This document shows, in pieces, positions 1-7,798 of a stretch of DNA of 62,656 bases (position 1 is the stretch's first letter; the number at the start of each line of letters is the position of its first letter). The notes under the pieces are model-generated. The model was not told the origin of the DNA and ran no database searches. It saw nothing but the letters and a program-made list of their open reading frames with translations. The translations under genes and the position numbers were made by a program. The DNA is from Streptomyces endocoffeicus (GTDB lineage: Bacteria; Actinomycetota; Actinomycetes; Streptomycetales; Streptomycetaceae): the NCBI RefSeq assembly GCF_016741935.1, contig NZ_JAERRG010000043.1, forward strand, positions 1 through 62,656, in the 5' to 3' direction.

Positions 1-211
1 CGTCAACGGCCCCGGCGAGGCGCGCGAGGCGGACCTGGGCGTCGCCTCCGGCAATGGCAAGGGGCAGATCTTCGTCAAGGGCGAGGTCATCAAGACCGTG
101 CCGGAGTCGAAGATCGTGGAGACCCTGATCGACGAGGCCATGAAGATCGCCGAGCAGATGGAGAAGGACGGCATCGCCTCCGGTGAGCCCGAGGTCTCCG
201 TCAGCGGCTGA
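1..211 (+). CDS. ispG: IspG (GcpE), C-terminal end only
   Basis: Only the last 69 codons are in the window, read in frame from base 2 to the TGA at 209-211. The product would be 4-hydroxy-3-methylbut-2-enyl diphosphate synthase, an iron-sulfur enzyme of the non-mevalonate isoprenoid pathway. The visible part opens with VNGPGEAREAD, which in this family directly follows a [4Fe-4S] cysteine; that cysteine is therefore just outside the window. It then continues GVASGNGKGQIFVKGEV and ends in a charged helix (AMKIAEQMEKDG). A hairpin at 234-264 follows. The family call is by motif and is fairly sure; completeness upstream cannot be judged. Confidence 0.9.
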   Translation, partial: VNGPGEAREADLGVASGNGKGQIFVKGEVIKTVPESKIVETLIDEAMKIAEQMEKDGIASGEPEVSVSG

Positions 212-233
212 AGCGCCCCGGGGGGAGGCGCAC

Positions 234-264
234 AGGGCCCCTGGAAAAGGCGGTGAGGGGCCCT
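234..264 (+). terminator. Hairpin after ispG
   Basis: A perfect 9-bp inverted repeat (AGGGCCCCT at 234-242, AGGGGCCCT at 256-264) with a 13-nt loop lies 23 nt after the ispG stop. There is no long T tract, as is usual in Streptomyces. It is probably the operon terminator. Confidence 0.55.
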
Positions 265-339
265 CTTGGCCTGCGCGGTAGAGTCTGAGGATCGACGTCC
301 CCGGCCCGCGGGCCCGCACCACGTGAGGCAGACCGACAC

Positions 340-1185
340 GTGCTGACCACGTCCACCACCAGGGTCCTCGAGCCCCATGAGCTCGACGCGGCCCTTGCGG
401 TGCTCGACCGCGACCCCGTCTCGAACGCCTTCGTGGCCGCCCGCGTCCAGGTCGCCGGCCTGGACCCGTGGCGGCTCGGCGGCGAGATGTGGGGCTGGTA
501 CTCCGGCGGACGGCTGGAGTCGCTCTGCTACGCCGGGGCCAACCTCGTGCCCATCTGCGCCACCCCCGAGGCGGTGCGCGGCTTCGCCGAGCGCGCCCGC
601 CGGGCGGGCCGCCGCTGCTCCTCGATCGTCGGCCCCGCCGAGACCACCGCCGGACTGTGGTCCCTGCTGGAGCCCAGCTGGGGCCCGGCCCGTGAGGTCC
701 GCGCCCGTCAGCCGCTGATGGTCACCAGCTCGATGCCCGCCGACGTCCCGCCCGATCCGCTGGTGCGCCGCGTCAGTAAGGACGAGATGGACGTGATCAT
801 GCCGGCGTGCGTGGCGATGTTCACCGAGGAGGTCGGTGTCTCGCCGCTCGCGGGCGACGGCGGACTGCTCTACCAGGCGCGGGTCGCCGAGCTCGTCACC
901 GCCGGGCGCTCCTTCGCCCGGGTCGAGAACGGCCGGGTGGTGTTCAAGGCCGAGATCGGCGCGGCCACCCCGCACGCCTGCCAGATCCAGGGCGTATGGG
1001 TGGCCCCCGAGTACCGCGGCCGCGGCCTGTCCGAGACCGGAATGGCGGCCGTGCTGCGCTATGCGCTGAGCGAGGTCGCCCCGGTGGTGAGCCTGTACGT
1101 CAACGACTTCAACACCGCGGCCCGCGCCGCGTACCGCCGGGTCGGCTTCCGGGAAGTCGGCGCGTTCATGAGTGTGCTGTTCTGA
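340..1185 (+). CDS. GNAT acetyltransferase with N-terminal DUF4081-type domain
   Basis: This is a 281-aa protein starting at GTG. The N-terminal half (VLDRDPVSNAFVAARV, LCYAGANLVPI) matches the DUF4081-type domain found ahead of GNAT domains in actinobacteria. The C-terminal half is a GNAT fold with the acetyl-CoA binding segment GVWVAPEYRGRGLSETGM at about residues 215-232 and the closing YVNDFNTAARAAYRRVGF. It should transfer an acetyl group from acetyl-CoA to an amine; the substrate cannot be read from the sequence. It lies between ispG and a second GNAT gene that starts 25 nt after its stop, so the two are probably co-transcribed. The start is preceded by only a weak purine stretch (GTGAGG). 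Confidence 0.85.
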   Translation: MLTTSTTRVLEPHELDAALAVLDRDPVSNAFVAARVQVAGLDPWRLGGEMWGWYSGGRLESLCYAGANLVPICATPEAVRGFAERARRAGRRCSSIVGPAETTAGLWSLLEPSWGPAREVRARQPLMVTSSMPADVPPDPLVRRVSKDEMDVIMPACVAMFTEEVGVSPLAGDGGLLYQARVAELVTAGRSFARVENGRVVFKAEIGAATPHACQIQGVWVAPEYRGRGLSETGMAAVLRYALSEVAPVVSLYVNDFNTAARAAYRRVGFREVGAFMSVLF

Positions 1186-1210
1186 TCGACGGGCCAGTAG
1201 GGTGCCGCCC

Positions 1211-1780
1211 ATGCTGCATCTCCCCGGGGGGCGGACCCCGGAACCCGAAGACGTCGTCGTCGGGTCGCTCGACCTCGCCGCACGCGTGGACGAAGCGCTC
1301 GACGTCCAGGCCGTCGCCTTCGGGCTGACGGACGAGGAGGTCGGCGTACGACGCCATATCGTGCTGCGCCACCTCAAGAGCCCCGGCGCCCGCGCGCTCG
1401 GCGCGACCACGCCCTCCGGCCGGCTCGTCGGCTTCGTCTACGGCATGCCCAACAACCGCACCCACTGGTGGTCCACGGTCGTCCAGCCGTATCTGCGCGC
1501 GGCCGGGCACGAGGACTGGCTGGACGACTCGTTCGTCATCACCGAGCTGCACGTCCACCCCGAGTACCAGCACCGCGGCATCGGCCGGCGGCTGATCACG
1601 ACCATCACGGACGGCGCGGGCGAGCCGCGCTCGATCCTGTCCGCGATCGACACCGAGAGCCCGGCCCGCGCGCTCTACCGCTCACTGGGCTACCGCGACC
1701 TCGCCCGCCCCGTGCTCTTCCCGAGCGCCCCGAGCCCGTACGCCGTGATGGGCGCCCCCCTGCCGCTGCGCCGACACTGA
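1211..1780 (+). CDS. GNAT acetyltransferase
   Basis: I take the ATG at 1211 (MLHLPGGRTPEPED), giving 189 aa. An upstream in-frame start at 1172 would overlap the preceding gene and has no supporting site. The GNAT core is visible as ITELHVHPEYQHRGIGRRL, the acetyl-CoA pyrophosphate loop, followed by ESPARALYRSLGY. A tryptophan-rich stretch (THWWSTVVQPYL) sits where the substrate would bind. The substrate is unknown. It follows another GNAT gene at 25 nt and is followed by a duplicated 25-bp repeat before proS. Confidence 0.8.
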   Translation: MLHLPGGRTPEPEDVVVGSLDLAARVDEALDVQAVAFGLTDEEVGVRRHIVLRHLKSPGARALGATTPSGRLVGFVYGMPNNRTHWWSTVVQPYLRAAGHEDWLDDSFVITELHVHPEYQHRGIGRRLITTITDGAGEPRSILSAIDTESPARALYRSLGYRDLARPVLFPSAPSPYAVMGAPLPLRRH

Positions 1781-1785
1781 GCAGG

Positions 1786-1837
1786 TGTGTCGATGTGCGG
1801 CTCCGCCGCGGCTGTGTCGATATGCGGCTCCGCCGCG
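1786..1837 (+). repeat. Two 25-bp direct repeats, each holding a mini-hairpin
   Basis: Copies at 1786-1810 and 1813-1837 differ at one base (24/25 identical) and are separated by GC. Each carries the small inverted repeat GCGGC-TCC-GCCGC. The pair starts 5 bases after a GNAT stop codon and may act as a weak terminator. Confidence 0.85.
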
Positions 1838-1849
1838 TGGGACCAGCCA

Positions 1850-1914
1850 CGACGGCGCCGCAGTCGGTCGACGACGCATCGCGACACTTCCAGCGGAGCG
1901 CTTGGGCGCCGTCG
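1850..1914 (+). other. Long-range inverted repeat upstream of proS
   Basis: CGACGGCGCC at 1850-1859 is the exact reverse complement of GGCGCCGTCG at 1905-1914, enclosing 45 nt. It lies just before the likely proS promoter. Its function is unknown. I saw no T-box specifier features. Confidence 0.5.
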
Positions 1915-1929
1915 CGGAGCCTTACGCAT

Positions 1930-1959
1930 TTCCGGGAAACCAGCCCGTGCGGCTAACCT
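1930..1959 (+). promoter_or_regulatory. Possible proS promoter
   Basis: TAACCT at 1954-1959 fits a -10 element. TTCCGG at 1930-1935, 18 bp upstream, is a poor -35. A transcript would start near 1966 and reach the proS ATG after about 27 nt. This is read by eye only. Confidence 0.35.
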
Positions 1960-1992
1960 CCTGAACATCCCATCGCACGCAGGAGAGACTCC

Positions 1993-3708
1993 ATGGCCCA
2001 CGCCGTCAACGTCCAGCGCATGTCCACGATGATGCTGAAGACGCTGCGCGAAGACCCGGCGGACGCCGAGACCGCCAGCCACAAGCTGCTCGTCCGCGCC
2101 GGGTACGTCCGCCGCGCCGCCGCGGGCATCTGGACCTGGCTGCCGATCGGCAAGAAGGTCCTGGAGAACGTCGCGCGGATCGTCCGCGAGGAGATGGACG
2201 CCATCGGCGCCCAGGAGGTCCTCCTGCCCGCGCTGCTGCCCCGCGAGCCGTACGAGACGAGCGGCCGCTGGGACGAGTACGGCGATCTGCTCTTCCGGAT
2301 CAAGGACCGCAAGGGTGCCGACTACCTCCTGGGCCCGACCCACGAGGAGATCTTCACCCTGACGGTCAAGGACCAGTGCACGTCCTACAAGGACCTGCCG
2401 GTCATGCTCTACCAGATCCAGACCAAGTACCGGGACGAGGCCCGCCCCCGCTCCGGTGTGCTGCGCGGGCGCGAGTTCCTGATGAAGGACTCGTACTCCT
2501 TCGACACCACCGACGAGGGCCTCGCCGAGTCCTACCGGCTGCACCGCGAGGCGTACCAGCGGATCTTCCAGCGCCTCGGCCTGGACTACCGCATCGTCTC
2601 CGCGGTCTCCGGCGCGATGGGCGGCTCGGCCTCCGAGGAGTTCCTGGCCCCGGCGGCGGCCGGCGAGGACACCTTCGTCGACTGCCCGAACTGCGACTAC
2701 GCCGCGAACACCGAGGCCGTCACGGTGACCGTGCCGCCGGTCGAGGGCGCCGGGCACGGCCCCCTCGAGGAGCTGGACACCCCCGACACCCCGACCATCG
2801 AGACCCTCGCCGAGTACCTCGGCGTCCCGGCCTCCGCCACCCTGAAGAACCTCCTGGTCAAGATCGACGGCGAGATCACCGCGGTGGGCGTCCCCGGCGA
2901 CCGCGAGGTGGACCTGGGCAAGCTGGGCGAGCACCTGGCCCCGGCCGTCGTCGAGCTCGTCACGGCCGAGGACTTCGAGGGCCGCCCCGAGCTGGTGCGC
3001 GGCTACGTCGGCCCGCAGGGCCTGGCGGGCAAGTCCTTCCGCTACATCGCCGACCCGCGTGTCGCCCCCGGCACCGCCTGGGTGACCGGCGCCAACAAGC
3101 CCGACACCCACGCGCGCAACGTGGTCTGCGGCCGTGACTTCGAGGTCGACGCGTACCTGGACGTCGTCGTGGTCGAGCCGGGCGACCCCTGCCCCCGCTG
3201 CGGTGCGGGCATCGAGCTGGACCGGGCGATCGAGATCGGCCACATCTTCCAGCTCGGCCGCAAGTACGCCGACGCCTTCCAGCTCGATGTGCTCGGGCAG
3301 AACGGCAAGCCGACGCGGGTCACGATGGGCTCGTACGGCGTCGGCGTCTCCCGTGCCGTCGCCGCCCTCGCCGAGCAGACCCACGACGAGTCCGGCCTCT
3401 GCTGGCCCCGCGAGGTCGCCCCGGCCGACGTCCACATCGTCGCGGCGGGCAAGGCCCTCCAGACCGAGATGGCCCTCGACCTCGCCGAGAAGCTGGGCAC
3501 GGCGGGCCTGCGCGTCATGGTCGACGACCGCGCCGGTGTCTCCCCGGGCGTGAAGTTCACCGACTCCGAGCTGATCGGCGTCCCGGCCATCCTGGTCGTG
3601 GGCCGCGGCGCGAAGGACGGCGTGGTCGAGCTGAAGGACCGCCGCACGGGCGAGCGCGAGGACCTCCCCATCGACGAGGCCATCGCCCGCCTCACCACCA
3701 CCGGCTGA
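1993..3708 (+). CDS. proS: Prolyl-tRNA synthetase, bacterial type with editing insertion
   Basis: This class II aminoacyl-tRNA synthetase charges tRNA-Pro in the cytoplasm. At 571 aa it has the usual bacterial length. The N-terminal part contains RRAAAGIWTWLPIGKKVLEN. Motif 2 (RDEARPRSGVLRGREFLMKD) lies at about residues 147-166. The INS editing domain fills about residues 225-400 and has the TLKNLLVKIDG segment whose lysine is important in proofreading Ala-tRNA-Pro. Motif 3 (GSYGVGVSRAVAAL) is near residue 445, and an anticodon-binding domain follows. The ATG at 1993 follows AGGAGAG at 1981-1987. It stands alone downstream of the repeat-bearing leader and is convergent with the next gene. 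Confidence 0.97.
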   Translation: MAHAVNVQRMSTMMLKTLREDPADAETASHKLLVRAGYVRRAAAGIWTWLPIGKKVLENVARIVREEMDAIGAQEVLLPALLPREPYETSGRWDEYGDLLFRIKDRKGADYLLGPTHEEIFTLTVKDQCTSYKDLPVMLYQIQTKYRDEARPRSGVLRGREFLMKDSYSFDTTDEGLAESYRLHREAYQRIFQRLGLDYRIVSAVSGAMGGSASEEFLAPAAAGEDTFVDCPNCDYAANTEAVTVTVPPVEGAGHGPLEELDTPDTPTIETLAEYLGVPASATLKNLLVKIDGEITAVGVPGDREVDLGKLGEHLAPAVVELVTAEDFEGRPELVRGYVGPQGLAGKSFRYIADPRVAPGTAWVTGANKPDTHARNVVCGRDFEVDAYLDVVVVEPGDPCPRCGAGIELDRAIEIGHIFQLGRKYADAFQLDVLGQNGKPTRVTMGSYGVGVSRAVAALAEQTHDESGLCWPREVAPADVHIVAAGKALQTEMALDLAEKLGTAGLRVMVDDRAGVSPGVKFTDSELIGVPAILVVGRGAKDGVVELKDRRTGEREDLPIDEAIARLTTTG

Positions 3709-3725
3709 CGACCGCGGCGGCGCCG

Positions 3726-3761
3726 GGGGCGCGGCACCGGGCGGCGAAGCCCGCGCGCCCC
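3726..3761. terminator. Weak hairpin between convergent proS and APH-like gene
   Basis: GGGGCGCG (3726-3733) can pair with CGCGCCCC (3754-3761). The segment is very G+C rich, so other folds are possible. Confidence 0.3.
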
Positions 3762-3833
3762 GCCCCCGCCCGCTGCCCGATCGCGCCGGAGGCGCGAGAC
3801 GAAAGCCGCACTCGGCCGAGCCGGGCGGCCCCG

Positions 3834-4778
3834 TCAGAGCCAGCCCGCGAACTCCAGCAGCAGCTCCGCGCGGCGGTGGTCGCCCGCGGCGGCGTGGCGC
3901 AGGCCCGTCTCGACGGCACGGTAGAGGGACCAGCCGCGCAGCCGGTCGCGGTCGACGTCCAGGGAATCCGCCAGCTTGGCGACCCGGCGGCGCGCGGCCG
4001 CGGCGGGGCCGGGTCCCGCGGCCAGGTCCTCGCAGCGGTCGAGCACCAGCCGCGCCAGGTCGTACGCGCGCTCGCCCACGACCGGCGCCGGACCCACCAC
4101 GAGCCAGGGCGCGCGCTCCCCGGACAGCACCTTCCCCTGCCGGAAGGCGCCGTGCAGCAGCACCTCCTCGGGCGGCTCGGCGGGCAGCGCCGCCCGCAGC
4201 TCCAGCGCCTCGTCGGTGAGCGGACGGGCCTCCGCCGCCCAGCCCCCGGCGCCGAGCACCCGCAGGATCTCCCGCTCCTCCTCGGTACGCCCGGTGACCG
4301 ACGCGAACGGATGCCCCTCGGGCGGCGGCACCCACAGCCGCCGCACCGTGCCCGCCGCCTCCAGCAGCGCCTTCGGCTCGGGCAGCGAGCGCAGCGACAC
4401 CGCGCCGTGCAGCCGCTCGAGCAGCAGCGCACCGGTGTCCGGGGCGGCGCGCAGCAGCCGGGCCGCGCCCCAGCCGTTCCAATGCGCGAGGGCGGCCCGC
4501 TCCCGGTCCGCGTCCGGGCCGGGGACCGGGAACTTCAGCGCCGCCGGGGTGCCGTCCGCCTGCCGTACGAGCGCGACGAGCCCGCGACGCCCCCCGGGTG
4601 TCGCGACCCGCTCCAGGGTCAGCTCCCAGGCCGCCAGCTGCCGCTCGGCCGTCCCGGGGAGGGCGTCCAGCCAGCTCCGCACGGCGCTCGCGGGGTCGTC
4701 GCTCAGCGCGTCCAGAAGCCGCTTCGGCACGTGGACGCCGTCCGTATCGCGGCCGTCGGGCCGTGGTGCCGATGCCAT
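3834..4778 (-). CDS. Aminoglycoside/hydroxyurea-phosphotransferase-fold protein, apparently catalytically dead
   Basis: From the ATG at 4778 (MASAPRPDGR) the protein has 314 aa; an earlier in-frame ATG at 4829 would run into the gene upstream. The fold signature is good: AALKFPVPGPDADRERAALAHWNG, ARLLRAAPDTGALLLERL, and GERAYDLARLVLDRCEDLA. These resemble the APH(6)/hydroxyurea kinase family, which phosphorylates small hydroxylated drugs. The key residues are missing, however. The usual HGDLHxxN loop reads HGAFRQGK (H209, A211), and the metal-binding Asp of the later IDP motif is Gly229 (VVGPAP). I therefore infer a pseudo-enzyme, perhaps a binding or regulatory protein. It is the last gene of a leftward set with DUF4439 (31-nt gap) and a lipoprotein. 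Confidence 0.75.
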   Translation of the reverse strand: MASAPRPDGRDTDGVHVPKRLLDALSDDPASAVRSWLDALPGTAERQLAAWELTLERVATPGGRRGLVALVRQADGTPAALKFPVPGPDADRERAALAHWNGWGAARLLRAAPDTGALLLERLHGAVSLRSLPEPKALLEAAGTVRRLWVPPPEGHPFASVTGRTEEEREILRVLGAGGWAAEARPLTDEALELRAALPAEPPEEVLLHGAFRQGKVLSGERAPWLVVGPAPVVGERAYDLARLVLDRCEDLAAGPGPAAAARRRVAKLADSLDVDRDRLRGWSLYRAVETGLRHAAAGDHRRAELLLEFAGWL

Positions 4779-4809
4779 TCCTGAGCTGTCCCCTCCACCA
4801 TCAATGTGG

Positions 4810-5313
4810 TCACACCCCGTCCGACCCACCGCTCGGCGACGCCGACGGAGTGGCCGGGGTGGCGTGTTCGGTGAGCCCAGGGAAGGCTACGCCGCCGCCC
4901 CGCCAGCGCACCGCCCGGACCGCCGCCTCCCGCAGCGCGCCCGCCGCCTGGCGGCGCAGGGATCCGGTCGAGGCCCGTACGAGGTCGGCGTAGACGGCGG
5001 CGACCCGGTTCTCCAGCTCGGCGGCGAGCCGCACCGCGGCGGGCGCGTCCGGCACCGCGAAGGGCAGGGCATAGGCGGGCGCCGCGCTGGTGGGGCGGCC
5101 GCCGAGGTCGTGCACGGTGCGGGCGAGGTCGTCCCGGCGCGCGCGGTGCGCGGCGTAGCCCTCGCGCGCCTCCGCGAGCCGGTCGTCGCCGATCCGCCCG
5201 CCGACGACGCCGTAGCCGTACACCGCGGCGTGCTCGGCGGCGAGCGCCGCCTGCGCGGCCCTGAGCGCCGCGGCGCGTTCGCCGACGGCCGTGCGGTCTG
5301 CTCGAGCGGCCAT
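4810..5313 (-). CDS. DUF4439 ferritin-like domain protein
   Basis: This 167-aa protein is almost entirely helical. It carries the DUF4439 pattern: ALRAAQAALAAEHAAVYGYGVVGGRI near residue 15, HRARRDDLARTVHDLGGRP, and a conserved proline-rich turn (PAYALPFAVPDAPAAVRLAAELE). A helix ending RQAAGALREAAVRAVRWRG and a Ser/Pro-rich tail follow. The family has a ferritin-like four-helix bundle, often without a proven function. The ATG at 5313 follows a GGAAGGGG-type site. No signal peptide is seen, so it is probably cytoplasmic. It sits between a related-looking secreted lipoprotein and the APH-like gene in one probable transcript. Confidence 0.8.
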   Translation of the reverse strand: MAARADRTAVGERAAALRAAQAALAAEHAAVYGYGVVGGRIGDDRLAEAREGYAAHRARRDDLARTVHDLGGRPTSAAPAYALPFAVPDAPAAVRLAAELENRVAAVYADLVRASTGSLRRQAAGALREAAVRAVRWRGGGVAFPGLTEHATPATPSASPSGGSDGV

Positions 5314-5329
5314 GTCAGTACCCCTTCCC

Positions 5330-5374
5330 GGTGGTCCCGAGCGTGATCACTACGGTGGTCCCGAGCGTGATCAC
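5330..5374. repeat. Two perfect 21-bp direct repeats over a stop codon
   Basis: Identical 21-bp copies occupy 5330-5350 and 5354-5374, with a 24-bp period. Each begins GGTGGTCCCGAGCG and ends TGATCAC. The second copy contains the stop codon of the leftward lipoprotein gene (5371-5373), and the first lies in the short gap before the DUF4439 gene. Confidence 0.9.
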
Positions 5375-5997
5375 GAGTCCGTGTCGCGCTGCGTGAGGAG
5401 ATACACGTGGGCGGCGCCGCAGGCCGCGACGGAGGCCAGCAGCCGGGCCAGCTCGGGTGGCGCGGTGGCGAGCGCGGCGGTGCGGGTGTCGGCGGTCTGG
5501 CGCTCGGCCTGGGCGAGGGCGGAGAGGGCCCGCTTCTCGTCCCCGGGGACCTTCGGCATCCGCCGTCCGCCCGCCGAGGGCGAGCGCGACACGGTCGCGG
5601 AGGGGGAGGGGGACCGGCCCTCGGCGGTGAAGACCGCGACATGCCGGGCCGTCTCCTCCCGCAGCGGCGCCAGCCGCTTCGCGAGGGCGGGATGCGCGTC
5701 CACGGTCGCGTCGTAGCGCGTGAGGAGTGCGGTGGAGTCCCGTGCGCCCCGCGCCCGCAGCAGCGCGACGTCCGCCCCGCCGTCCGCCTCGCGCCGGGAA
5801 CCGGAGTCGTCGGAGCAGCCGCTCAGCAGCGCGACGGCTCCCAGCGCCCCGCCGCCCAGCAGCAGACTCCGCCGCCGGGTCACCGGCGCGGCGCAGGCCG
5901 AAGCGGCGGCGGACGCGGGAGACGCGGCGGACGCTGAGGACACGGCGGACGCGTCGGGCAGGGCTGTGTCACGGGGTGGGGGAGTGGTGATCGACAC
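5371..5997 (-). CDS. Probable Tat-type lipoprotein, helical
   Basis: I choose the GTG at 5997 (VSITTPPPRD), which follows AAAGAGGAAC; this gives 208 aa. A longer frame to 6162 would run through the rimP promoter region. After an Ala/Ser-rich leader comes RRRSLLLGGGALGAVALLSGC, an Arg-rich signal with a lipobox (LSGC), so the mature protein should be lipid-anchored outside the membrane. The mature part is helical (LAKRLAPLREETARHVAVF, ALAQAERQTADTRTAAL, ELARLLASVAACGAAHVYLL). Its layout resembles the ferritin-like protein encoded next to it, so both may share a fold. A Ser/Pro linker interrupts the middle. Function unknown. Confidence 0.7.
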   Translation of the reverse strand: MSITTPPPRDTALPDASAVSSASAASPASAAASACAAPVTRRRSLLLGGGALGAVALLSGCSDDSGSRREADGGADVALLRARGARDSTALLTRYDATVDAHPALAKRLAPLREETARHVAVFTAEGRSPSPSATVSRSPSAGGRRMPKVPGDEKRALSALAQAERQTADTRTAALATAPPELARLLASVAACGAAHVYLLTQRDTDS

Positions 5998-6098
5998 GTT
6001 CCTCTTTCCGGGCTGCGGCCGCTCCTGGCCGCCGGTAGTGATCACAGCAGGCGAGCGTACCCGCGCCGAGGCCGTCTGCCCGGCAGCGGCCACCGAAT

Positions 6099-6127
6099 CG
6101 TCAGCCCGCCGCCGGAACAGATAGGCT
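6099..6127 (+). promoter_or_regulatory. Possible promoter for the rimP operon
   Basis: TAGGCT at 6122-6127 is a good streptomycete -10. The -35 position 17 bp upstream (CGTCAG, 6099-6104) is weak. Transcription would start about 50 nt before rimP. Confidence 0.35.
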
Positions 6128-6182
6128 TTGACCTGACACGCGACCTTCCCACAACAGCACACGCGGCCGAGGAGTCACCCGG

Positions 6183-6707
6183 ATGAGCACCACCCAGAGC
6201 GAGAGGCTGCGCGGACTGCTGGAACCGCTCGTCAGCGCGCGAGACCTGGATCTGGAAGAGGTCGAGGTGACACCGGCCGGGCGGCGGCGCGTGCTGAGAG
6301 TGGTCGTGGACTCCGACGACGGCGTCCAGCTGGACACGTGTGCGGAGCTGAGCCGGGACATCTCCAAGACCCTCGACGACACGGACGCGATGGGCCAGAC
6401 CGCGTACGTCCTCGAGGTCACCTCCCCCGGCGCCGAGCGCCCCCTGGCCGAGCCGCGCCACTACCGCCGTGCCACCGGCCGCCTCATGAGAGCGCGCCTC
6501 GCCGACGGCGGCGAGCTGGTGGCCCGGATCGTCTCGGTGGACGACGAGGGTCTCGAACTGGAGGTCCCCGGTGTGAAGGGGCGCAAGCCCACCGCCAGGC
6601 GGCTGGCCTTCGAGGAGATCTCCAAGGCCCGGGTGGAGATCGAGTTCAACCGCACGTCCGCGGACAAGGCCGCGGGCGACGACGACGAGAGCAAGGAGGA
6701 GGCGTAG
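6183..6707 (+). CDS. rimP: Ribosome maturation factor RimP
   Basis: This 174-aa cytoplasmic protein is needed for maturation of the 30S subunit. The family core is visible: LRGLLEPLVSARDLDLEEVEV at the N-terminus, VVVDSDDGVQLDTCAELSRDISKTLDD, and the hallmark EVTSPGAERPL at about residues 79-89. An SH3-like C-terminal half follows (RMRARLADGGELVARI) with an acidic tail. The ATG at 6183 follows GAGGAGT. The gene is the first of a rightward translation-factor operon; nusA starts 3 bases after its stop. Confidence 0.95.
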   Translation: MSTTQSERLRGLLEPLVSARDLDLEEVEVTPAGRRRVLRVVVDSDDGVQLDTCAELSRDISKTLDDTDAMGQTAYVLEVTSPGAERPLAEPRHYRRATGRLMRARLADGGELVARIVSVDDEGLELEVPGVKGRKPTARRLAFEEISKARVEIEFNRTSADKAAGDDDESKEEA

Positions 6708-6709
6708 CC

Positions 6710-7702
6710 GTGGACATCGACATGAGTGCCCTGCGGGGTCTGGTGCGAGAGAAGGAGATCTCCTTCGACCTGCTGGTCGAGGCGATCGAATCGGCCCTCC
6801 TCATCGCCTATCACCGCACCGAGGGAAGCCGCCGCCGGGCCCGCGTGGAGCTCAACCGCGACACCGGCCATGTGACCGTGTGGGCCCGCGAGGACGCCGA
6901 GGATCTGGAGGAGGGGCAGGAGCCCCAGGAGTTCGACGACACCCCCTCCGGCTTCGGCCGGATCGCCGCGATGACCGCGAAGCAGGTCATCCTGCAGCGG
7001 TTGCGGGACGCCGAGGAGGAGATCACCTTCGGCGAGTACGCGGGGCGGGAGGGCGATGTCGTCGCCGGCGTCGTCCAGCAGGGCAAGGACCCCAAGAACG
7101 TGCTGGTGGACATCGGCCGTCTCGAGGCGATCCTGCCGGTGCAGGAGCAGGTCCCGGGCGAGGACTACGCCCACGGCACCCGGCTGCGCACGTATGTCGT
7201 ACGAGTCGTCAAGGGCGTGCGCGGACCGTCGGTGACCCTTTCGCGTACGCATCCCAATCTGGTCAAGAAACTCTTCGCGCTCGAGGTGCCGGAGATCGCG
7301 GACGGCTCGGTGGAGATCGCGGCGATCGCCCGTGAGGCGGGCCACCGCACCAAGATCGCTGTCCGGTCCACCCGTGCGGGGCTGAACGCCAAGGGCGCGT
7401 GTATCGGCCCGATGGGCGGGCGGGTCCGCAGCGTGATGGCCGAACTGCACGGCGAGAAGATCGACATCGTCGACTGGTCGGACGACCCCGCTGACCTCGT
7501 GGCGAACGCGCTGTCACCCGCGCGGGTGAGCAAGGTCGAGGTGGTCGATCTGGCGGCCCGCTCGGCCCGGGTCACCGTGCCGGACTACCAGCTGTCGCTC
7601 GCCATCGGCAAAGAGGGGCAGAACGCCCGGCTGGCGGCGCGGCTGACCGGCTGGCGGATCGACATCCGGCCGGACACCGAGCAGTCGGGTGATCAAGGCT
7701 GA
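6710..7702 (+). CDS. nusA: Transcription termination/antitermination factor NusA
   Basis: This 330-aa protein starts at GTG 6710 (VDIDMSALRGL), with GGAGGAG 8-14 nt upstream and the rimP stop 3 nt away. It binds RNA polymerase and modulates pausing and termination. The N-terminal domain (ALRGLVREKEISFDLLVEAIESALLIAY) is followed by an S1 domain at about residues 106-180 (EGDVVAGVVQQGKDPKNVLVDIG). Two KH domains come next; one includes KGACIGPMGGRVRSVMAELHGEKIDIV and another SLAIGKEGQNARLAARLTGWRIDI. The short form without C-terminal acidic repeats is normal for actinobacteria. Confidence 0.97.
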   Translation: MDIDMSALRGLVREKEISFDLLVEAIESALLIAYHRTEGSRRRARVELNRDTGHVTVWAREDAEDLEEGQEPQEFDDTPSGFGRIAAMTAKQVILQRLRDAEEEITFGEYAGREGDVVAGVVQQGKDPKNVLVDIGRLEAILPVQEQVPGEDYAHGTRLRTYVVRVVKGVRGPSVTLSRTHPNLVKKLFALEVPEIADGSVEIAAIAREAGHRTKIAVRSTRAGLNAKGACIGPMGGRVRSVMAELHGEKIDIVDWSDDPADLVANALSPARVSKVEVVDLAARSARVTVPDYQLSLAIGKEGQNARLAARLTGWRIDIRPDTEQSGDQG

Positions 7703-7708
7703 TTCAGG

Positions 7709-7770
7709 CCGGATCCCCCGGGATCCGGGCCAAATCGAGTGACGGTTCGATCACTCCCCCCAGGGAGTGA
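7709..7770 (+). promoter_or_regulatory. Structured nusA-rnpM spacer with two mutually exclusive stems
   Basis: CCGGATCCC (7709-7717) pairs with GGGATCCGG (7720-7728). Downstream, TCACTC (7751-7756) can pair either back with GAGTGA (7737-7742) or forward: TCACTCCC (7751-7758) with GGGAGTGA (7763-7770). The two stems share bases and exclude each other, a layout seen in attenuators. The rnpM ribosome site GGGAGGT follows at 7781. Confidence 0.5.
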
Positions 7771-7798
7771 GGTCCGTACGGGGAGGTAGACTTAAGCA

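Noticed and set aside
1781..1992. T-box riboswitch before proS
   Set aside because: I found no specifier loop or conserved T-box sequence; only repeats and one long-range inverted repeat.
1690..4482. Leftward 930-aa ORF opposite proS
   Set aside because: It crosses proS and two other genes and has only low-complexity sequence; proS is certain.
3834..4778. Functional aminoglycoside-resistance kinase
   Set aside because: The catalytic Asp and the metal-binding Asp are replaced, so an active enzyme is unlikely.
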